Positions 29,480-44,900 of a stretch of 64,000 nt of DNA are shown piece by piece. The position numbers and the translations under genes were made by a program. Numbering within the stretch: the first letter of the stretch is position 1; every line of letters begins with the position of its first letter. Location: assembly GCA_964036315.1 (NCBI GenBank), contig OZ038517.1:47570237-47634236 (forward strand), given 5' to 3'. The notes beneath the pieces are model-generated. The model had not been told where the DNA came from. It saw only the letters and a list, made by a program, of their open reading frames with translations, and searched no databases. The DNA comes from Acanthosepion esculentum (Eukaryota; Mollusca; Cephalopoda; Sepiida; Sepiidae).

Positions 29480-31880
29480 TAAAAAGCCACAATGATATAA
29501 AGAAAAGACTAGCCTTAGATTAATAATGAAAATACTTATGCAATATATTTTAAGGATCAGAGGATATTCAACCAAGAATGTTGGGTTATAAAAAGCCACA
29601 ATGATATAAAGAAATACTAGCCTTAAATTAATAATGAAAATACTTATGCAATATATTTTAAGGATCAGAGGATATTCAACCAAGAATGTTGGGTTATAAA
29701 AAGCCACAATGATATAAAGAAAAGACTAGCCTTAAATTAATAATGAAAATACTTATGCAATATATTTTAAGGATCAGAGGATATTCAACCAAGAATGTTG
29801 GGTTATAAAAAGCCAAAATGATATAAAGAAAAGACTAGCCTTAAATTAATAATGAAAATACTTATGCAATATATTTTAAGGATCAGAGGATATTCAACCA
29901 AGAATGTTGGGTTATAAAAAGCCAAAATGAGATAAAGAAAAGACTAGCCTTAAATTAATAATGAAAATACTTATGCAATATATTTTAAGGATCAGAGGAT
30001 ATTCAACCAAGAATGTTGGGTTATAAAAAGCCACAATGAGATGAAGAAAAGACTAGCCTTAAATTAATAATGAAAATACTTATGCAATATATTTTAAGGA
30101 TCAGAGGATATTCAACCAAGAATGTTGGGTTATAAAAAGCCAAAATGAGATAAAGAAAAGACTAGCCTTAAATTAATAATGAAAATACTTATGCAATATA
30201 TTTTAAGGATCAGAGGATATTCAACCAAGAATGTTGGGTTATAAAAAGCCAAAATGAGATAAAGAAAAGACTAGCCTTAAATTAATAATGAAAATACTTA
30301 TGCAATATATTTTAAGGATCAGAGGATATTCAACCAAGAATGTTGGGTTATAAAAAGCCAAAATGAGATAAAGAAAAGACTAGCCTTAAATTAATAATGA
30401 AAATACTTATGCAATATATTTTAAGGATCAGAGGATATTCAACCAAGAATGTTGGGTTATAAAAAGCCAAAATGAGATAAAGAAAAGACTAGCCTTAAAT
30501 TAATAATGAAAATACTTATGCAATATATTTTAAGGATCAGAGGATATTCAACCAAGAATGTTGGGTTATAAAAAGCCAAAATGATATAAAGAAAAGACTA
30601 GCCTTAAATTAATAATGAAAATACTTATGCAATATATTTTAAGGATCAGAGGATATTCAACCAAGAATGTTGGGTTATAAAAAGCCACAATGATATAAAG
30701 AAAAGACTAGCCTTAGATTAATAATGAAAATACTTATGCAATATATTTTAAGGATCAGAGGATATTCAACCAAGAATGTTGGGTTATAAAAAGCCACAAT
30801 GATATAAAGAAATACTAGCCTTAAATTAATAATGAAAATACTTATGCAATATATTTTAAGGATCAGAGGATATTCAACCAAGAATGTTGGGTTATAAAAA
30901 GCCACAATGATATAAAGAAAAGACTAGCCTTAAATTAATAATGAAAATACTTATGCAATATATTTTAAGGATCAGAGGATATTCAACCAAGAATGTTGGG
31001 TTATAAAAAGCCAAAATGATATAAAGAAAAGACTAGCCTTAAATTAATAATGAAAATACTTATGCAATATATTTTAAGGATCAGAGGATATTCAACCAAG
31101 AATGTTGGGTTATAAAAAGCCAAAATGAGATAAAGAAAAGACTAGCCTTAAATTAATAATGAAAATACTTATGCAATATATTTTAAGGATCAGAGGATAT
31201 TCAACCAAGAATGTTGGGTTATAAAAAGCCACAATGAGATGAAGAAAAGACTAGCCTTAAATTAATAATGAAAATACTTATGCAATATATTTTAAGGATC
31301 AGAGGATATTCAACCAAGAATGTTGGGTTATAAAAAGCCAAAATGAGATAAAGAAAAGACTAGCCTTAAATTAATAATGAAAATACTTATGCAATATATT
31401 TTAAGGATCAGAGGATATTCAACCAAGAATGTTGGGTTATAAAAAGCCAAAATGAGATAAAGAAAAGACTAGCCTTAAATTAATAATGAAAATACTTATG
31501 CAATATATTTTAAGGATCAGAGGATATTCAACCAAGAATGTTGGGTTATAAAAAGCCAAAATGAGATAAAGAAAAGACTAGCCTTAAATTAATAATGAAA
31601 ATACTTATGCAATATATTTTAAGGATCAGAGGATATTCAACCAAGAATGTTGGGTTATAAAAAGCCAAAATGAGATAAAGAAAAGACTAGCCTTAAATTA
31701 ATAATGAAAATACTTATGCAATATATTTTAAGGATCAGAGGATATTCAACCAAGAATGTTGGGTTATAAAAAGCCAAAATGATATAAAGAAAAGACTAGC
31801 CTTAAATTAATAATGAAAATACTTATGCAATATATTTTAAGGATCAGAGGATATTCAACCAAGAATGTTGGGTTATAAAA
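29480..31880. repeat. Two copies of an 11-unit higher-order block (1,198 bp)
   Basis: The TTAGATT unit followed by a 108-bp unit starts at 29,488 and again at 30,686, 1,198 bp (11 x 109 minus 1) later, with the same order of variants between. The same block begins at 26,767. Confidence 0.82.
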
Positions 31881-32950
31881 AGCCACAATGATATAAAGAA
31901 ATACTAGCCTTAAATTAATAATGAAAATACTTATGCAATATATTTTAAGGATCAGAAAATATTCAACCAAGAATGTTGGGTTATAAAAAGCCACAATGAT
32001 ATAAAGAAATACTAGCCTTAAATTAATAATGAAAATACTTATGCAATATATTTTAAGGATCAGAGGATATTCAACCAAGAATGTTGGGTTATAAAAAGCC
32101 ACAATGATATAAAGAAAAGACTAGCCTTAGATTAATAATGAAAATACTTATGCAATATATTTTAAGGATCAGAGGATATTCAACCAAGAATGTTGGGTTA
32201 TAAAAAGCCACAATGATATAAAGAAATACTAGCCTTAAATTAATAATGAAAATACTTATGCAATATATTTTAAGGATCAGAGGATATTCAACCAAGAATG
32301 TTGGGTTATAAAAAGCCACAATGATATAAAGAAAAGACTAGCCTTAAATTAATAATGAAAATACTTATGCAATATATTTTAAGGATCAGAGGATATTCAA
32401 CCAAGAATGTTGGGTTATAAAAAGCCAAAATGATATAAAGAAAAGACTAGCCTTAAATTAATAATGAAAATACTTATGCAATATATTTTAAGGATCAGAG
32501 GATATTCAACCAAGAATGTTGGGTTATAAAAAGCCACAATGAGATGAAGAAAAGACTAGCCTTAAATTAATAATGAAAATACTTATGCAATATATTTTAA
32601 GGATCAGAGGATATTCAACCAAGAATGTTGGGTTATAAAAAGCCAAAATGATATAAAGAAAAGACTAGCCTTAAATTAATAATGAAAATACTTATGCAAT
32701 ATATTTTAAGGATCAGAGGATATTCAACCAAGAATGTTGGGTTATAAAAAGCCACAATGAGATGAAGAAAAGACTAGCCTTAAATTAATAATGAAAATAC
32801 TTATGCAATATATTTTAAGGATCAGAGGATATTCAACCAAGAATGTTGGGTTATAAAAAGCCACAATGATATAAAGAAAAGACTAGCCTTAAATTAATAA
32901 TGAAAATACTTATGCAATATATTTTAAGGATCAGAGGATATTCAACCAAG
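30620..32950. repeat. Second copy of the 26.7-29.0 kb satellite block
   Basis: It matches 26,700-29,030 in variant order. One private change is ATCAGAAAATATTC at about 31,957 in place of ATCAGAGGATATTC. The match ends near 32,990, where this copy has TTAGATT and the other TTAAATT. Confidence 0.85.
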
Positions 32951-35900
32951 AATGTTGGGTTATAAAAAGCCAAAATGAGATAAAGAAAAGACTAGCCTTA
33001 GATTAATAATGAAAATACTTATGCAATATATTTTAAGGATCAGAGGATATTCAACCAAGAATGTTGGGTTATAAAAAGCCACAATGAGATGAAGAAAAGA
33101 CTAGCCTTAAATTAATAATGAAAATACTTATGCAATATATTTTAAGGATCAGAGGATATTCAACCAAGAATGTTGGGTTATAAAAAGCCAAAATGATATA
33201 AAGAAAAGACTAGCCTTAAATTAATAATGAAAATACTTATGCAATATATTTTAAGGATCAGAGGATATTCAACCAAGAATGTTGGGTTATAAAAAGCCAA
33301 AATGATATAAAGAAAAGACTAGCCTTAAATTAATAATGAAAATAATTATGCAATATATTTTAAGGATCAGAGGATATTCAACCAAGAATGTTGGGTTATA
33401 AAAAGCCAAAATGATATAAAGAAAAGACTAGCCTTAAATTAATAATGAAAATACTTATGCAATATATTTTAAGGATCAGAGGATATTCAACCAAGAATGT
33501 TGGGTTATAAAAAGCCACAATGAGATGAAGAAAAGACTAGCCTTAAATTAATAATGAAAATACTTATGCAATATATTTTAAGGATCAGAGGATATTCAAC
33601 CAAGAATGTTGGGTTATAAAAAGCCAAAATGATATAAAGAAAAGACTAGCCTTAAATTAATAATGAAAATACTTATGCAATATATTTTAAGGATCAGAGG
33701 ATATTCAACCAAGAATGTTGGGTTATAAAAAGCCACAATGAGATGAAGAAAAGACTAGCCTTAAATTAATAATGAAAATACTTATGCAATATATTTTAAG
33801 GATCAGAGGATATTCAACCAAGAATGTTGGGTTATAAAAAGCCACAATGATATAAAGAAAAGACTAGCCTTAAATTAATAATGAAAATACTTATGCAATA
33901 TATTTTAAGGATCAGAGGATATTCAACCAAGAATGTTGGGTTATAAAAAGCCAAAATGAGATAAAGAAAAGACTAGCCTTAGATTAATAATGAAAATACT
34001 TATGCAATATATTTTAAGGATCAGAGGATATTCAACCAAGAATGTTGGGTTATAAAAAGCCACAATGAGATGAAGAAAAGACTAGCCTTAAATTAATAAT
34101 GAAAATACTTATGCAATATATTTTAAGGATCAGAGGATATTCAACCAAGAATGTTGGGTTATAAAAAGCCAAAATGATATAAAGAAAAGACTAGCCTTAA
34201 ATTAATAATGAAAATACTTATGCAATATATTTTAAGGATCAGAGGATATTCAACCAAGAATGTTGGGTTATAAAAAGCCAAAATGATATAAAGAAAAGAC
34301 TAGCCTTAAATTAATAATGAAAATAATTATGCAATATATTTTAAGGATCAGAGGATATTCAACCAAGAATGTTGGGTTATAAAAAGCCACAATGATATAA
34401 AGAAAAGACTAGCCTTAAATTAATAATGAAAATACTTATGCAATATATTTTAAGGATCAGAGGATATTCAACCAAGAATGTTGGGTTATAAAAAGCCACA
34501 ATGATATAAAGAAAAGACTAGCCTTAAATTAATAATGAAAATACTTATGCAATATATTTTAAGGATCAGAGGATATTCAACCAAGAATGTTGGGTTATAA
34601 AAAGCCACAATGATATAAAGAAAAGACTAGCCTTAAATTAATAATGAAAATACTTATGCAATATATTTTAAGGATCAGAGGATATTCAACCAAGAATGTT
34701 GGGTTATAAAAAGCCAAAATGAGATAAAGAAAAGACTAGCCTTAAATTAATAATGAAAATACTTATGCAATATATTTTAAGGATCAGAGGATATTCAACC
34801 AAGAATGTTGGGTTATAAAAAGCCACAATGAGATGAAGAAAAGACTAGCCTTAAATTAATAATGAAAATACTTATGCAATATATTTTAAGGATCAGAGGA
34901 TATTCAACCAAGAATGTTGGGTTATAAAAAGCCAAAATGATATAAAGAAAAGACTAGCCTTAAATTAATAATGAAAATACTTATGCAATATATTTTAAGG
35001 ATCAGAGGATATTCAACCAAGAATGTTGGGTTATAAAAAGCCAAAATGATATAAAGAAAAGACTAGCCTTAAATTAATAATGAAAATACTTATGCAATAT
35101 ATTTTAAGGATCAGAGGATATTCAACCAAGAATGTTGGGTTATAAAAAGCCAAAATGATATAAAGAAAAGACTAGGCTTAAATTAATAATGAAAATAATT
35201 ATGCAATATATTTTAAGGATCAGAGGATATTCAACCAAGAATGTTGGGTTATAAAAAGCCACAATGATATAAAGAAAAGACTAGCCTTAAATTAATAATG
35301 AAAATACTTATGCAATATATTTTAAGGATCAGAGGATATTCAACCAAGAATGTTGGGTTATAAAAAGCCAAAATGAGATAAAGAAAAGACTAGCCTTAGA
35401 TTAATAATGAAAATACTTATGCAATATATTTTAAGGATCAGAGGATATTCAACCAAGAATGTTGGGTTATAAAAAGCCAAAATGATATAAAGAAAAGACT
35501 AGCCTTAAATTAATAATGAAAATAATTATGCAATATATTTTAAGGATCAGAGGATATTCAACCAAGAATGTTGGGTTATAAAAAGCCAAAATGAGATAAA
35601 GAAAAGACTAGCCTTAAATTAATAATGAAAATACTTATGCAATATATTTTAAGGATCAGAGGATATTCAACCAAGAATGTTGGGTTATAAAAAGCCAAAA
35701 TGATATAAAGAAAAGACTAGCCTTAAATTAATAATGAAAATAATTATGCAATATATTTTAAGGATCAGAGGATATTCAACCAAGAATGTTGGGTTATAAA
35801 AAGCCAAAATGAGATAAAGAAAAGACTAGCCTTAAATTAATAATGAAAATACTTATGCAATATATTTTAAGGATCAGAGGATATTCAACCAAGAATGTTG

Positions 35901-38900
35901 GGTTATAAAAAGCCAAAATGATATAAAGAAAAGACTAGCCTTAAATTAATAATGAAAATACTTATGCAATATATTTTAAGGATCAGAGGATATTCAACCA
36001 AGAATGTTGGGTTATAAAAAGCCAAAATGATATAAAGAAAAGACTAGCCTTAAATTAATAATGAAAATACTTATGCAATATAATTTAAGGATCAGAGGAT
36101 ATTCAACCAAGAATGTTGGGTTATAAAAAGCCACAATGATATAAAGAAAAGACTAGCCTTAAATTAATAATGAAAATACTTATGCAATATATTTTAAGGA
36201 TCAGAGGATATTCAACCAAGAATGTTGGGTTATAAAAAGCCAAAATGAGATAAAGAAAAGACTAGCCTTAGATTAATAATGAAAATACTTATGCAATATA
36301 TTTTAAGGATCAGAGGATATTCAACCAAGAATGTTGGGTTATAAAAAGCCAAAATGATATAAAGAAAAGACTAGCCTTAAATTAATAATGAAAATAATTA
36401 TGCAATATATTTTAAGGATCAGAGGATATTCAACCAAGAATGTTGGGTTATAAAAAGCCAAAATGAGATAAAGAAAAGACTAGCCTTAAATTAATAATGA
36501 AAATACTTATGCAATATATTTTAAGGATCAGAGGATATTCAACCAAGAATGTTGGGTTATAAAAAGCCACAATGATATAAAGAAAAGACTAGCCTTAAAT
36601 TAATAATGAAAATACTTATGCAATATATTTTAAGGATCAGAGGATATTCAACCAAGAATGTTGGGTTATAAAAAGCCAAAATGATATAAAGAAAAGACTA
36701 GCCTTAAATTAATAATGAAAATACTTATGCAATATATTTTAAGGATCAGAGGATATTCAACCAAGAATGTTGGGTTATAAAAAGCCACAATGATATAAAG
36801 AAAAGACTAGCCTTAAATTAATAATGAAAATACTTATGCAATATATTTTAAGGATCAGAGGATATTCAACCAAGAATGTTGGGTTATAAAAAGCCAAAAT
36901 GAGATAAAGAAAAGACTAGCCTTAGATTAATAATGAAAATACTTATGCAATATATTTTAAGGATCAGAGGATATTCAACCAAGAATGTTGGGTTATAAAA
37001 AGCCAAAATGATATAAAGAAAAGACTAGCCTTAAATTAATAATGAAAATAATTATGCAATATATTTTAAGGATCAGAGGATATTCAACCAAGAATGTTGG
37101 GTTATAAAAAGCCAAAATGAGATAAAGAAAAGACTAGCCTTAAATTAATAATGAAAATACTTATGCAATATATTTTAAGGATCAGAGGATATTCAACCAA
37201 GAATGTTGGGTTATAAAAAGCCAAAATGATATAAAGAAAAGACTAGCCTTAAATTAATAATGAAAATAATTATGCAATATATTTTAAGGATCAGAGGATA
37301 TTCAACCAAGAATGTTGGGTTATAAAAAGCCAAAATGAGATAAAGAAAAGACTAGCCTTAAATTAATAATGAAAATACTTATGCAATATATTTTAAGGAT
37401 CAGAGGATATTCAACCAAGAATGTTGGGTTATAAAAAGCCAAAATGATATAAAGAAAAGACTAGCCTTAAATTAATAATGAAAATAATTATGCAATATAT
37501 TTTAAGGATCAGAGGATATTCAACCAAGAATGTTGGGTTATAAAAAGCCAAAATGAGATAAAGAAAAGACTAGCCTTAAATTAATAATGAAAATACTTAT
37601 GCAATATATTTTAAGGATCAGAGGATATTCAACCAAGAATGTTGGGTTATAAAAAGCCACAATGATATAAAGAAAAGACTAGCCTTAAATTAATAATGAA
37701 AATACTTATGCAATATATTTTAAGGATCAGAGGATATTCAACCAAGAATGTTGGGTTATAAAAAGCCACAATGATATAAAGAAAAGACTAGCCTTAAATT
37801 AATAATGAAAATACTTATGCAATATATTTTAAGGATCAGAGGATATTCAACCAAGAATGTTGGGTTATAAAAAGCCACAATGATATAAAGAAAAGACTAG
37901 CCTTAAATTAATAATGAAAATACTTATGCAATATATTTTAAGGATCAGAGGATATTCAACCAAGAATGTTGGGTTATAAAAAGCCAAAATGAGATAAAGA
38001 AAAGACAAGCCTTAAATTAATAATGAAAATACTTATGCAATATATTTTAAGGATCAGAGGATATTCAACCAAGAATGTTGGGTTATAAAAAGCCAAAATG
38101 ATATAAAGAAAAGACTAGCCTTAAATTAATAATGAAAATACTTATGCAATATATTTTAAGGATCAGAGGATATTCAACCAAGAATGTTGGGTTATAAAAA
38201 GCCAAAATGATATAAAGAAAAGACTAGGCTTAAATTAATAATGAAAATAATTATGCAATATATTTTAAGGATCAGAGGATATTCAACCAAGAATGTTGGG
38301 TTATAAAAAGCCAAAATGAGATAAAGAAAAGACTAGCCTTAAATTAATAATGAAAATAATTATGCAATATATTTTAAGGATCAGAGGATATTCAACCAAG
38401 AATGTTGGGTTATAAAAAGCCAAAATGATATAAAGAAAAGACTAGCCTTAAATTAATAATGAAAATACTTATGCAATATATTTTAAGGATCAGAGGATAT
38501 TCAACCAAGAATGTTGGGTTATAAAAAGCCACAATGAGATGAAGAAAAGACTAGCCTTAAATTAATAATGAAAATACTTATGCAATATATTTTAAGGATC
38601 AGAGGATATTCAACCAAGAATGTTGGGTTATAAAAAGCCACAATGAGATGAAGAAAAGACTAGCCTTAAATTAATAATGAAAATACTTATGCAATATATT
38701 TTAAGGATCAGAGGATATTCAACCAAGAATGTTGGGTTATAAAAAGCCAAAATGATATAAAGAAAAGACTAGCCTTAAATTAATAATGAAAATACTTATG
38801 CAATATATTTTAAGGATCAGGGGATATTCAACCAAGAATGTTGGGTTATAAAAAGCCAAAATGAGATAAAGAAAAGACTAGCCTTAGATTAATAATGAAA

Positions 38901-41469
38901 ATACTTATGCAATATATTTTAAGGATCAGAGGATATTCAACCAAGAATGTTGGGTTATAAAAAGCCACAATGAGATGAAGAAAAGACTAGCCTTAAATTA
39001 ATAATGAAAATACTTATGCAATATATTTTAAGGATCAGAGGATATTCAACCAAGAATGTTGGGTTATAAAAAGCCAAAATGATATAAAGAAAAGACTAGC
39101 CTTAAATTAATAATGAAAATACTTATGCAATATATTTTAAGGATCAGAGGATATTCAACCAAGAATGTTGGGTTATAAAAAGCCAAAATGAGATAAAGAA
39201 AAGACTAGCCTTAGATTAATAATGAAAATACTTATGCAATATATTTTAAGGATCAGAGGATATTCAACCAAGAATGTTGGGTTATAAAAAGCCAAAATGA
39301 TATAAAGAAAAGACTAGCCTTAAATTAATAATGAAAATAATTATGCAATATATTTTAAGGATCAGAGGATATTCAACCAAGAATGTTGGGTTATAAAAAG
39401 CCAAAATGAGATAAAGAAAAGACTAGCCTTAAATTAATAATGAAAATACTTATGCAATATATTTTAAGGATCAGAGGATATTCAACCAAGAATGTTGGGT
39501 TATAAAAAGCCACAATGATATAAAGAAAAGACTAGCCTTAAATTAATAATGAAAATACTTATGCAATATATTTTAAGGATCAGAGGATATTCAACCAAGA
39601 ATGTTGGGTTATAAAAAGCCAAAATGATATAAAGAAAAGACTAGCCTTAAATTAATAATGAAAATACTTATGCAATATATTTTAAGGATCAGAGGATATT
39701 CAACCAAGAATGTTGGGTTATAAAAAGCCACAATGATATAAAGAAAAGACTAGCCTTAAATTAATAATGAAAATACTTATGCAATATATTTTAAGGATCA
39801 GAGGATATTCAACCAAGAATGTTGGGTTATAAAAAGCCAAAATGAGATAAAGAAAAGACTAGCCTTAGATTAATAATGAAAATACTTATGCAATATATTT
39901 TAAGGATCAGAGGATATTCAACCAAGAATGTTGGGTTATAAAAAGCCAAAATGATATAAAGAAAAGACTAGCCTTAAATTAATAATGAAAATAATTATGC
40001 AATATATTTTAAGGATCAGAGGATATTCAACCAAGAATGTTGGGTTATAAAAAGCCAAAATGAGATAAAGAAAAGACTAGCCTTAAATTAATAATGAAAA
40101 TACTTATGCAATATATTTTAAGGATCAGAGGATATTCAACCAAGAATGTTGGGTTATAAAAAGCCAAAATGATATAAAGAAAAGACTAGCCTTAAATTAA
40201 TAATGAAAATAATTATGCAATATATTTTAAGGATCAGAGGATATTCAACCAAGAATGTTGGGTTATAAAAAGCCAAAATGAGATAAAGAAAAGACTAGCC
40301 TTAAATTAATAATGAAAATACTTATGCAATATATTTTAAGGATCAGAGGATATTCAACCAAGAATGTTGGGTTATAAAAAGCCAAAATGATATAAAGAAA
40401 AGACTAGCCTTAAATTAATAATGAAAATAATTATGCAATATATTTTAAGGATCAGAGGATATTCAACCAAGAATGTTGGGTTATAAAAAGCCAAAATGAG
40501 ATAAAGAAAAGACTAGCCTTAAATTAATAATGAAAATACTTATGCAATATATTTTAAGGATCAGAGGATATTCAACCAAGAATGTTGGGTTATAAAAAGC
40601 CACAATGATATAAAGAAAAGACTAGCCTTAAATTAATAATGAAAATACTTATGCAATATATTTTAAGGATCAGAGGATATTCAACCAAGAATGTTGGGTT
40701 ATAAAAAGCCACAATGATATAAAGAAAAGACTAGCCTTAAATTAATAATGAAAATACTTATGCAATATATTTTAAGGATCAGAGGATATTCAACCAAGAA
40801 TGTTGGGTTATAAAAAGCCACAATGATATAAAGAAAAGACTAGCCTTAAATTAATAATGAAAATACTTATGCAATATATTTTAAGGATCAGAGGATATTC
40901 AACCAAGAATGTTGGGTTATAAAAAGCCAAAATGAGATAAAGAAAAGACAAGCCTTAAATTAATAATGAAAATACTTATGCAATATATTTTAAGGATCAG
41001 AGGATATTCAACCAAGAATGTTGGGTTATAAAAAGCCAAAATGATATAAAGAAAAGACTAGCCTTAAATTAATAATGAAAATACTTATGCAATATATTTT
41101 AAGGATCAGAGGATATTCAACCAAGAATGTTGGGTTATAAAAAGCCACAATGAGATAAAGAAAAGACTAGCCTTAAATTAATAATGAAAATAATTATGCA
41201 ATATATTTTAAGGATCAGAGGATATTCAACCAAGAATGTTGGGTTATAAAAAGCCACAATGAGATAAAGAAAAGACTAGCCTTAAATTAATAATGAAAAT
41301 ACTTATGCAATATATTTTAAGGATCAGAGGATATTCAACCAAGAATGTTGGGTTATAAAAAGCCACAATGATATAAAGAAAAGACTAGCCTTAAATTAAT
41401 AATGAAAATACTTATGCAATATATTTTAAGGATCAGAGGATATTCAACCAAGAATGTTGGGTTATAAAA

Positions 41470-41900
41470 AGCCAAAATGAGGAATGTTGGGTTATAAAAA
41501 GCCAAAATGATATAAAGAAAAGACTAGCCTTAAATTAATAATGAAAATACTTATGCAATATATTTTAAGGATCAGAGGATATTCAACCAAGAATGTTGGG
41601 TTATAAAAAGCCAAAATGATATAAAGAAAAGACTAGCCTTAAATTAATAATGAAAATACTTATGCAATATATTTTAAGGATCAGAGGATATTCAACCAAG
41701 AATGTTGGGTTATAAAAAGCCACAATGAAATTATAGGATATTCAACCAAGAATGTTGGGTTATAAAAAGCCAAAATGAGATAAAGAAAAGACTAGCCTTA
41801 AATTAATAATGAAAATAATTATGCAATATATTTTAAGGATCAGAGGATATTCAACCAAGAATGTTGGGTTATAAAAAGCCAAACCAAGAATGTTGGGTTA
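41470..41900. repeat. Cluster of three partial satellite units (30, 50 and 29 bp)
   Basis: The landmark AGAATGTTGG occurs at 41,451, 41,481 (as GGAATGTTGG), 41,590, 41,699, 41,749, 41,858, 41,887 and 41,996. Steps are 30, 109, 109, 50, 109, 29 and 109. Each short step re-enters the unit upstream of AATGTTGGG through short shared bases (AATGAG/GAATG, AATGA, CCAA). The short steps add to 109, so the array is in its original phase afterwards. Confidence 0.95.
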
Positions 41901-44900
41901 TAAAAAGCCAAAATGAGATAAAGAAAAGACTAGCCTTAAATTAATAATGAAAATAATTATGCAATATATTTTAAGGATCAGAGGATATTCAACCAAGAAT
42001 GTTGGGTTATAAAAAGCCAAAATGATATAAAGAAAAGACTAGCCTTAAATTAATAATGAAAATACTTATGCAATATATTTTAAGGATCAGAGGATATTCA
42101 ACCAAGAATGTTGGGTTATAAAAAGCCACAATGAGATGAAGAAAAGACTAGCCTTAAATTAATAATGAAAATACTTATGCAATATATTTTAAGGATCAGA
42201 GGATATTCAACCAAGAATGTTGGGTTATAAAAAGCCACAATGAGATGAAGAAAAGACTAGCCTTAAATTAATAATGAAAATACTTATGCAATATATTTTA
42301 AGGATCAGAGGATATTCAACCAAGAATGTTGGGTTATAAAAAGCCAAAATGATATAAAGAAAAGACTAGCCTTAAATTAATAATGAAAATACTTATGCAA
42401 TATATTTTAAGGATCAGGGGATATTCAACCAAGAATGTTGGGTTATAAAAAGCCAAAATGAGATAAAGAAAAGACTAGCCTTAGATTAATAATGAAAATA
42501 CTTATGCAATATATTTTAAGGATCAGAGGATATTCAACCAAGAATGTTGGGTTATAAAAAGCCACAATGAGATGAAGAAAAGACTAGCCTTAAATTAATA
42601 ATGAAAATACTTATGCAATATATTTTAAGGATCAGAGGATATTCAACCAAGAATGTTGGGTTATAAAAAGCCAAAATGATATAAAGAAAAGACTAGCCTT
42701 AAATTAATAATGAAAATACTTATGCAATATATTTTAAGGATCAGAGGATATTCAACCAAGAATGTTGGGTTATAAAAAGCCAAAATGAGATGAAGAAAAG
42801 ACTAGCCTTAAATTAATAATGAAAATACTTATGCAATATATTTTAAGGATCAGAGGATATTCAACCAAGAATGTTGGGTTATAAAAAGCCAAAATGATAT
42901 AAAGAAAAGACTAGCCTTAAATTAATAATGAAAATACTTATGCAATATATTTTAAGGATCAGAGGATATTCAACCAAGAATGTTGGGTTATAAAAAGCCA
43001 AAATGAGATAAAGAAAAGACTAGCCTTAAATTAATAATGAAAATACTTATGCAATATATTTTAAGGATCAGAGGATATTCAACCAAGAATGTTGGGTTAT
43101 AAAAAGCCACAATGATATAAAGAAAAGACTAGCCTTAAATTAATAATGAAAATACTTATGCAATATATTTTAAGGATCAGAGGATATTCAACCAAGAATG
43201 TTGGGTTATAAAAAGCCAAAATGAGATAAAGAAAAGACTAGCCTTAAATTAATAATGAAAATAATTATGCAATATATTTTAAGGATCAGAGGATATTCAA
43301 CCAAGAATGTTGGGTTATAAAAAGCCAAAATGAGATAAAGAAAAGACTAGCCTTAAATTAATAATGAAAATACTTATGCAATATATTTTAAGGATCAGAG
43401 GATATTCAACCAAGAATGTTGGGTTATAAAAAGCCAAAATGAGATAAAGAAAAGACTAGCCTTAAATTAATAATGAAAATACTTATGCAATATATTTTAA
43501 GGATCAGAGGATATTCAACCAAGAATGTTGGGTTATAAAAAGCCACAATGATATAAAGAAAAGACTAGCCTTAAATTAATAATGAAAATACTTATGCAAT
43601 ATATTTTAAGGATCAGAGGATATTCAACCAAGAATGTTGGGTTATAAAAAGCCAAAATGAGATAAAGAAAAGACTAGCCTTAAATTAATAATGAAAATAA
43701 TTATGCAATATATTTTAAGGATCAGAGGATATTCAACCAAGAATGTTGGGTTATAAAAAGCCAAAATGAGATAAAGAAAAGACTAGCCTTAAATTAATAA
43801 TGAAAATACTTATGCAATATATTTTAAGGATCAGAGGATATTCAACCAAGAATGTTGGGTTATAAAAAGCCAAAATGAGATAAAGAAAAGACTAGCCTTA
43901 AATTAATAATGAAAATACTTATGCAATATATTTTAAGGATCAGAGGATATTCAACCAAGAATGTTGGGTTATAAAAAGCCAAAATGATATAAAGAAAAGA
44001 CTAGCCTTAAATTAATAATGAAAATACTTATGCAATATATTTTAAGGATCAGAGGATATTCAACCAAGAATGTTGGGTTATAAAAAGCCACAATGATATA
44101 AAGAAAAGACTAGCCTTAAATTAATAATGAAAATACTTATGCAATATATTTTAAGGATCAGAGGATATTCAACCAAGAATGTTGGGTTATAAAAAGCCAC
44201 AATGATATAAAGAAAAGACTAGCCTTAAATTAATAATGAAAATACTTATGCAATATATTTTAAGGATCAGAGGATATTCAACCAAGAATGTTGGGTTATA
44301 AAAAGCCAAAATGAGATAAAGAAAAGACAAGCCTTAAATTAATAATGAAAATACTTATGCAATATATTTTAAGGATCAGAGGATATTCAACCAAGAATGT
44401 TGGGTTATAAAAAGCCAAAATGATATAAAGAAAAGACTAGCCTTAAATTAATAATGAAAATACTTATGCAATATATTTTAAGGATCAGAGGATATTCAAC
44501 CAAGAATGTTGGGTTATAAAAAGCCAAAATGAGATAAAGAAAAGACTAGCCTTAAATTAATAATGAAAATACTTATGCAATATATTTTAAGGATCAGAGG
44601 ATATTCAACCAAGAATGTTGGGTTATAAAAAGCCAAAATGAGATAAAGAAAAGACAAGCCTTAAATTAATAATGAAAATACTTATGCAATATATTTTAAG
44701 GATCAGAGGATATTCAACCAAGAATGTTGGGTTATAAAAAGCCAAAATGAGATAAAGAAAAGACTAGCCTTAAATTAATAATGAAAATACTTATGCAATA
44801 TATTTTAAGGATCAGAGGATATTCAACCAAGAATGTTGGGTTATAAAAAGCCACAATGATATAAAGAAAAGACTAGCCTTAAATTAATAATGAAAATACT

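Noticed and set aside
26756..32319. Minus-strand frames of 76 and 112 codons with 36-residue hydrophobic repeats (AFYNPTFLVEYPLILKIYC...)
   Set aside because: They are the reverse reading of the satellite. They open only where 108-bp units (36 x 3) adjoin, and close in ordinary 109-bp units. There is no sign of selection or of a promoter specific to them.
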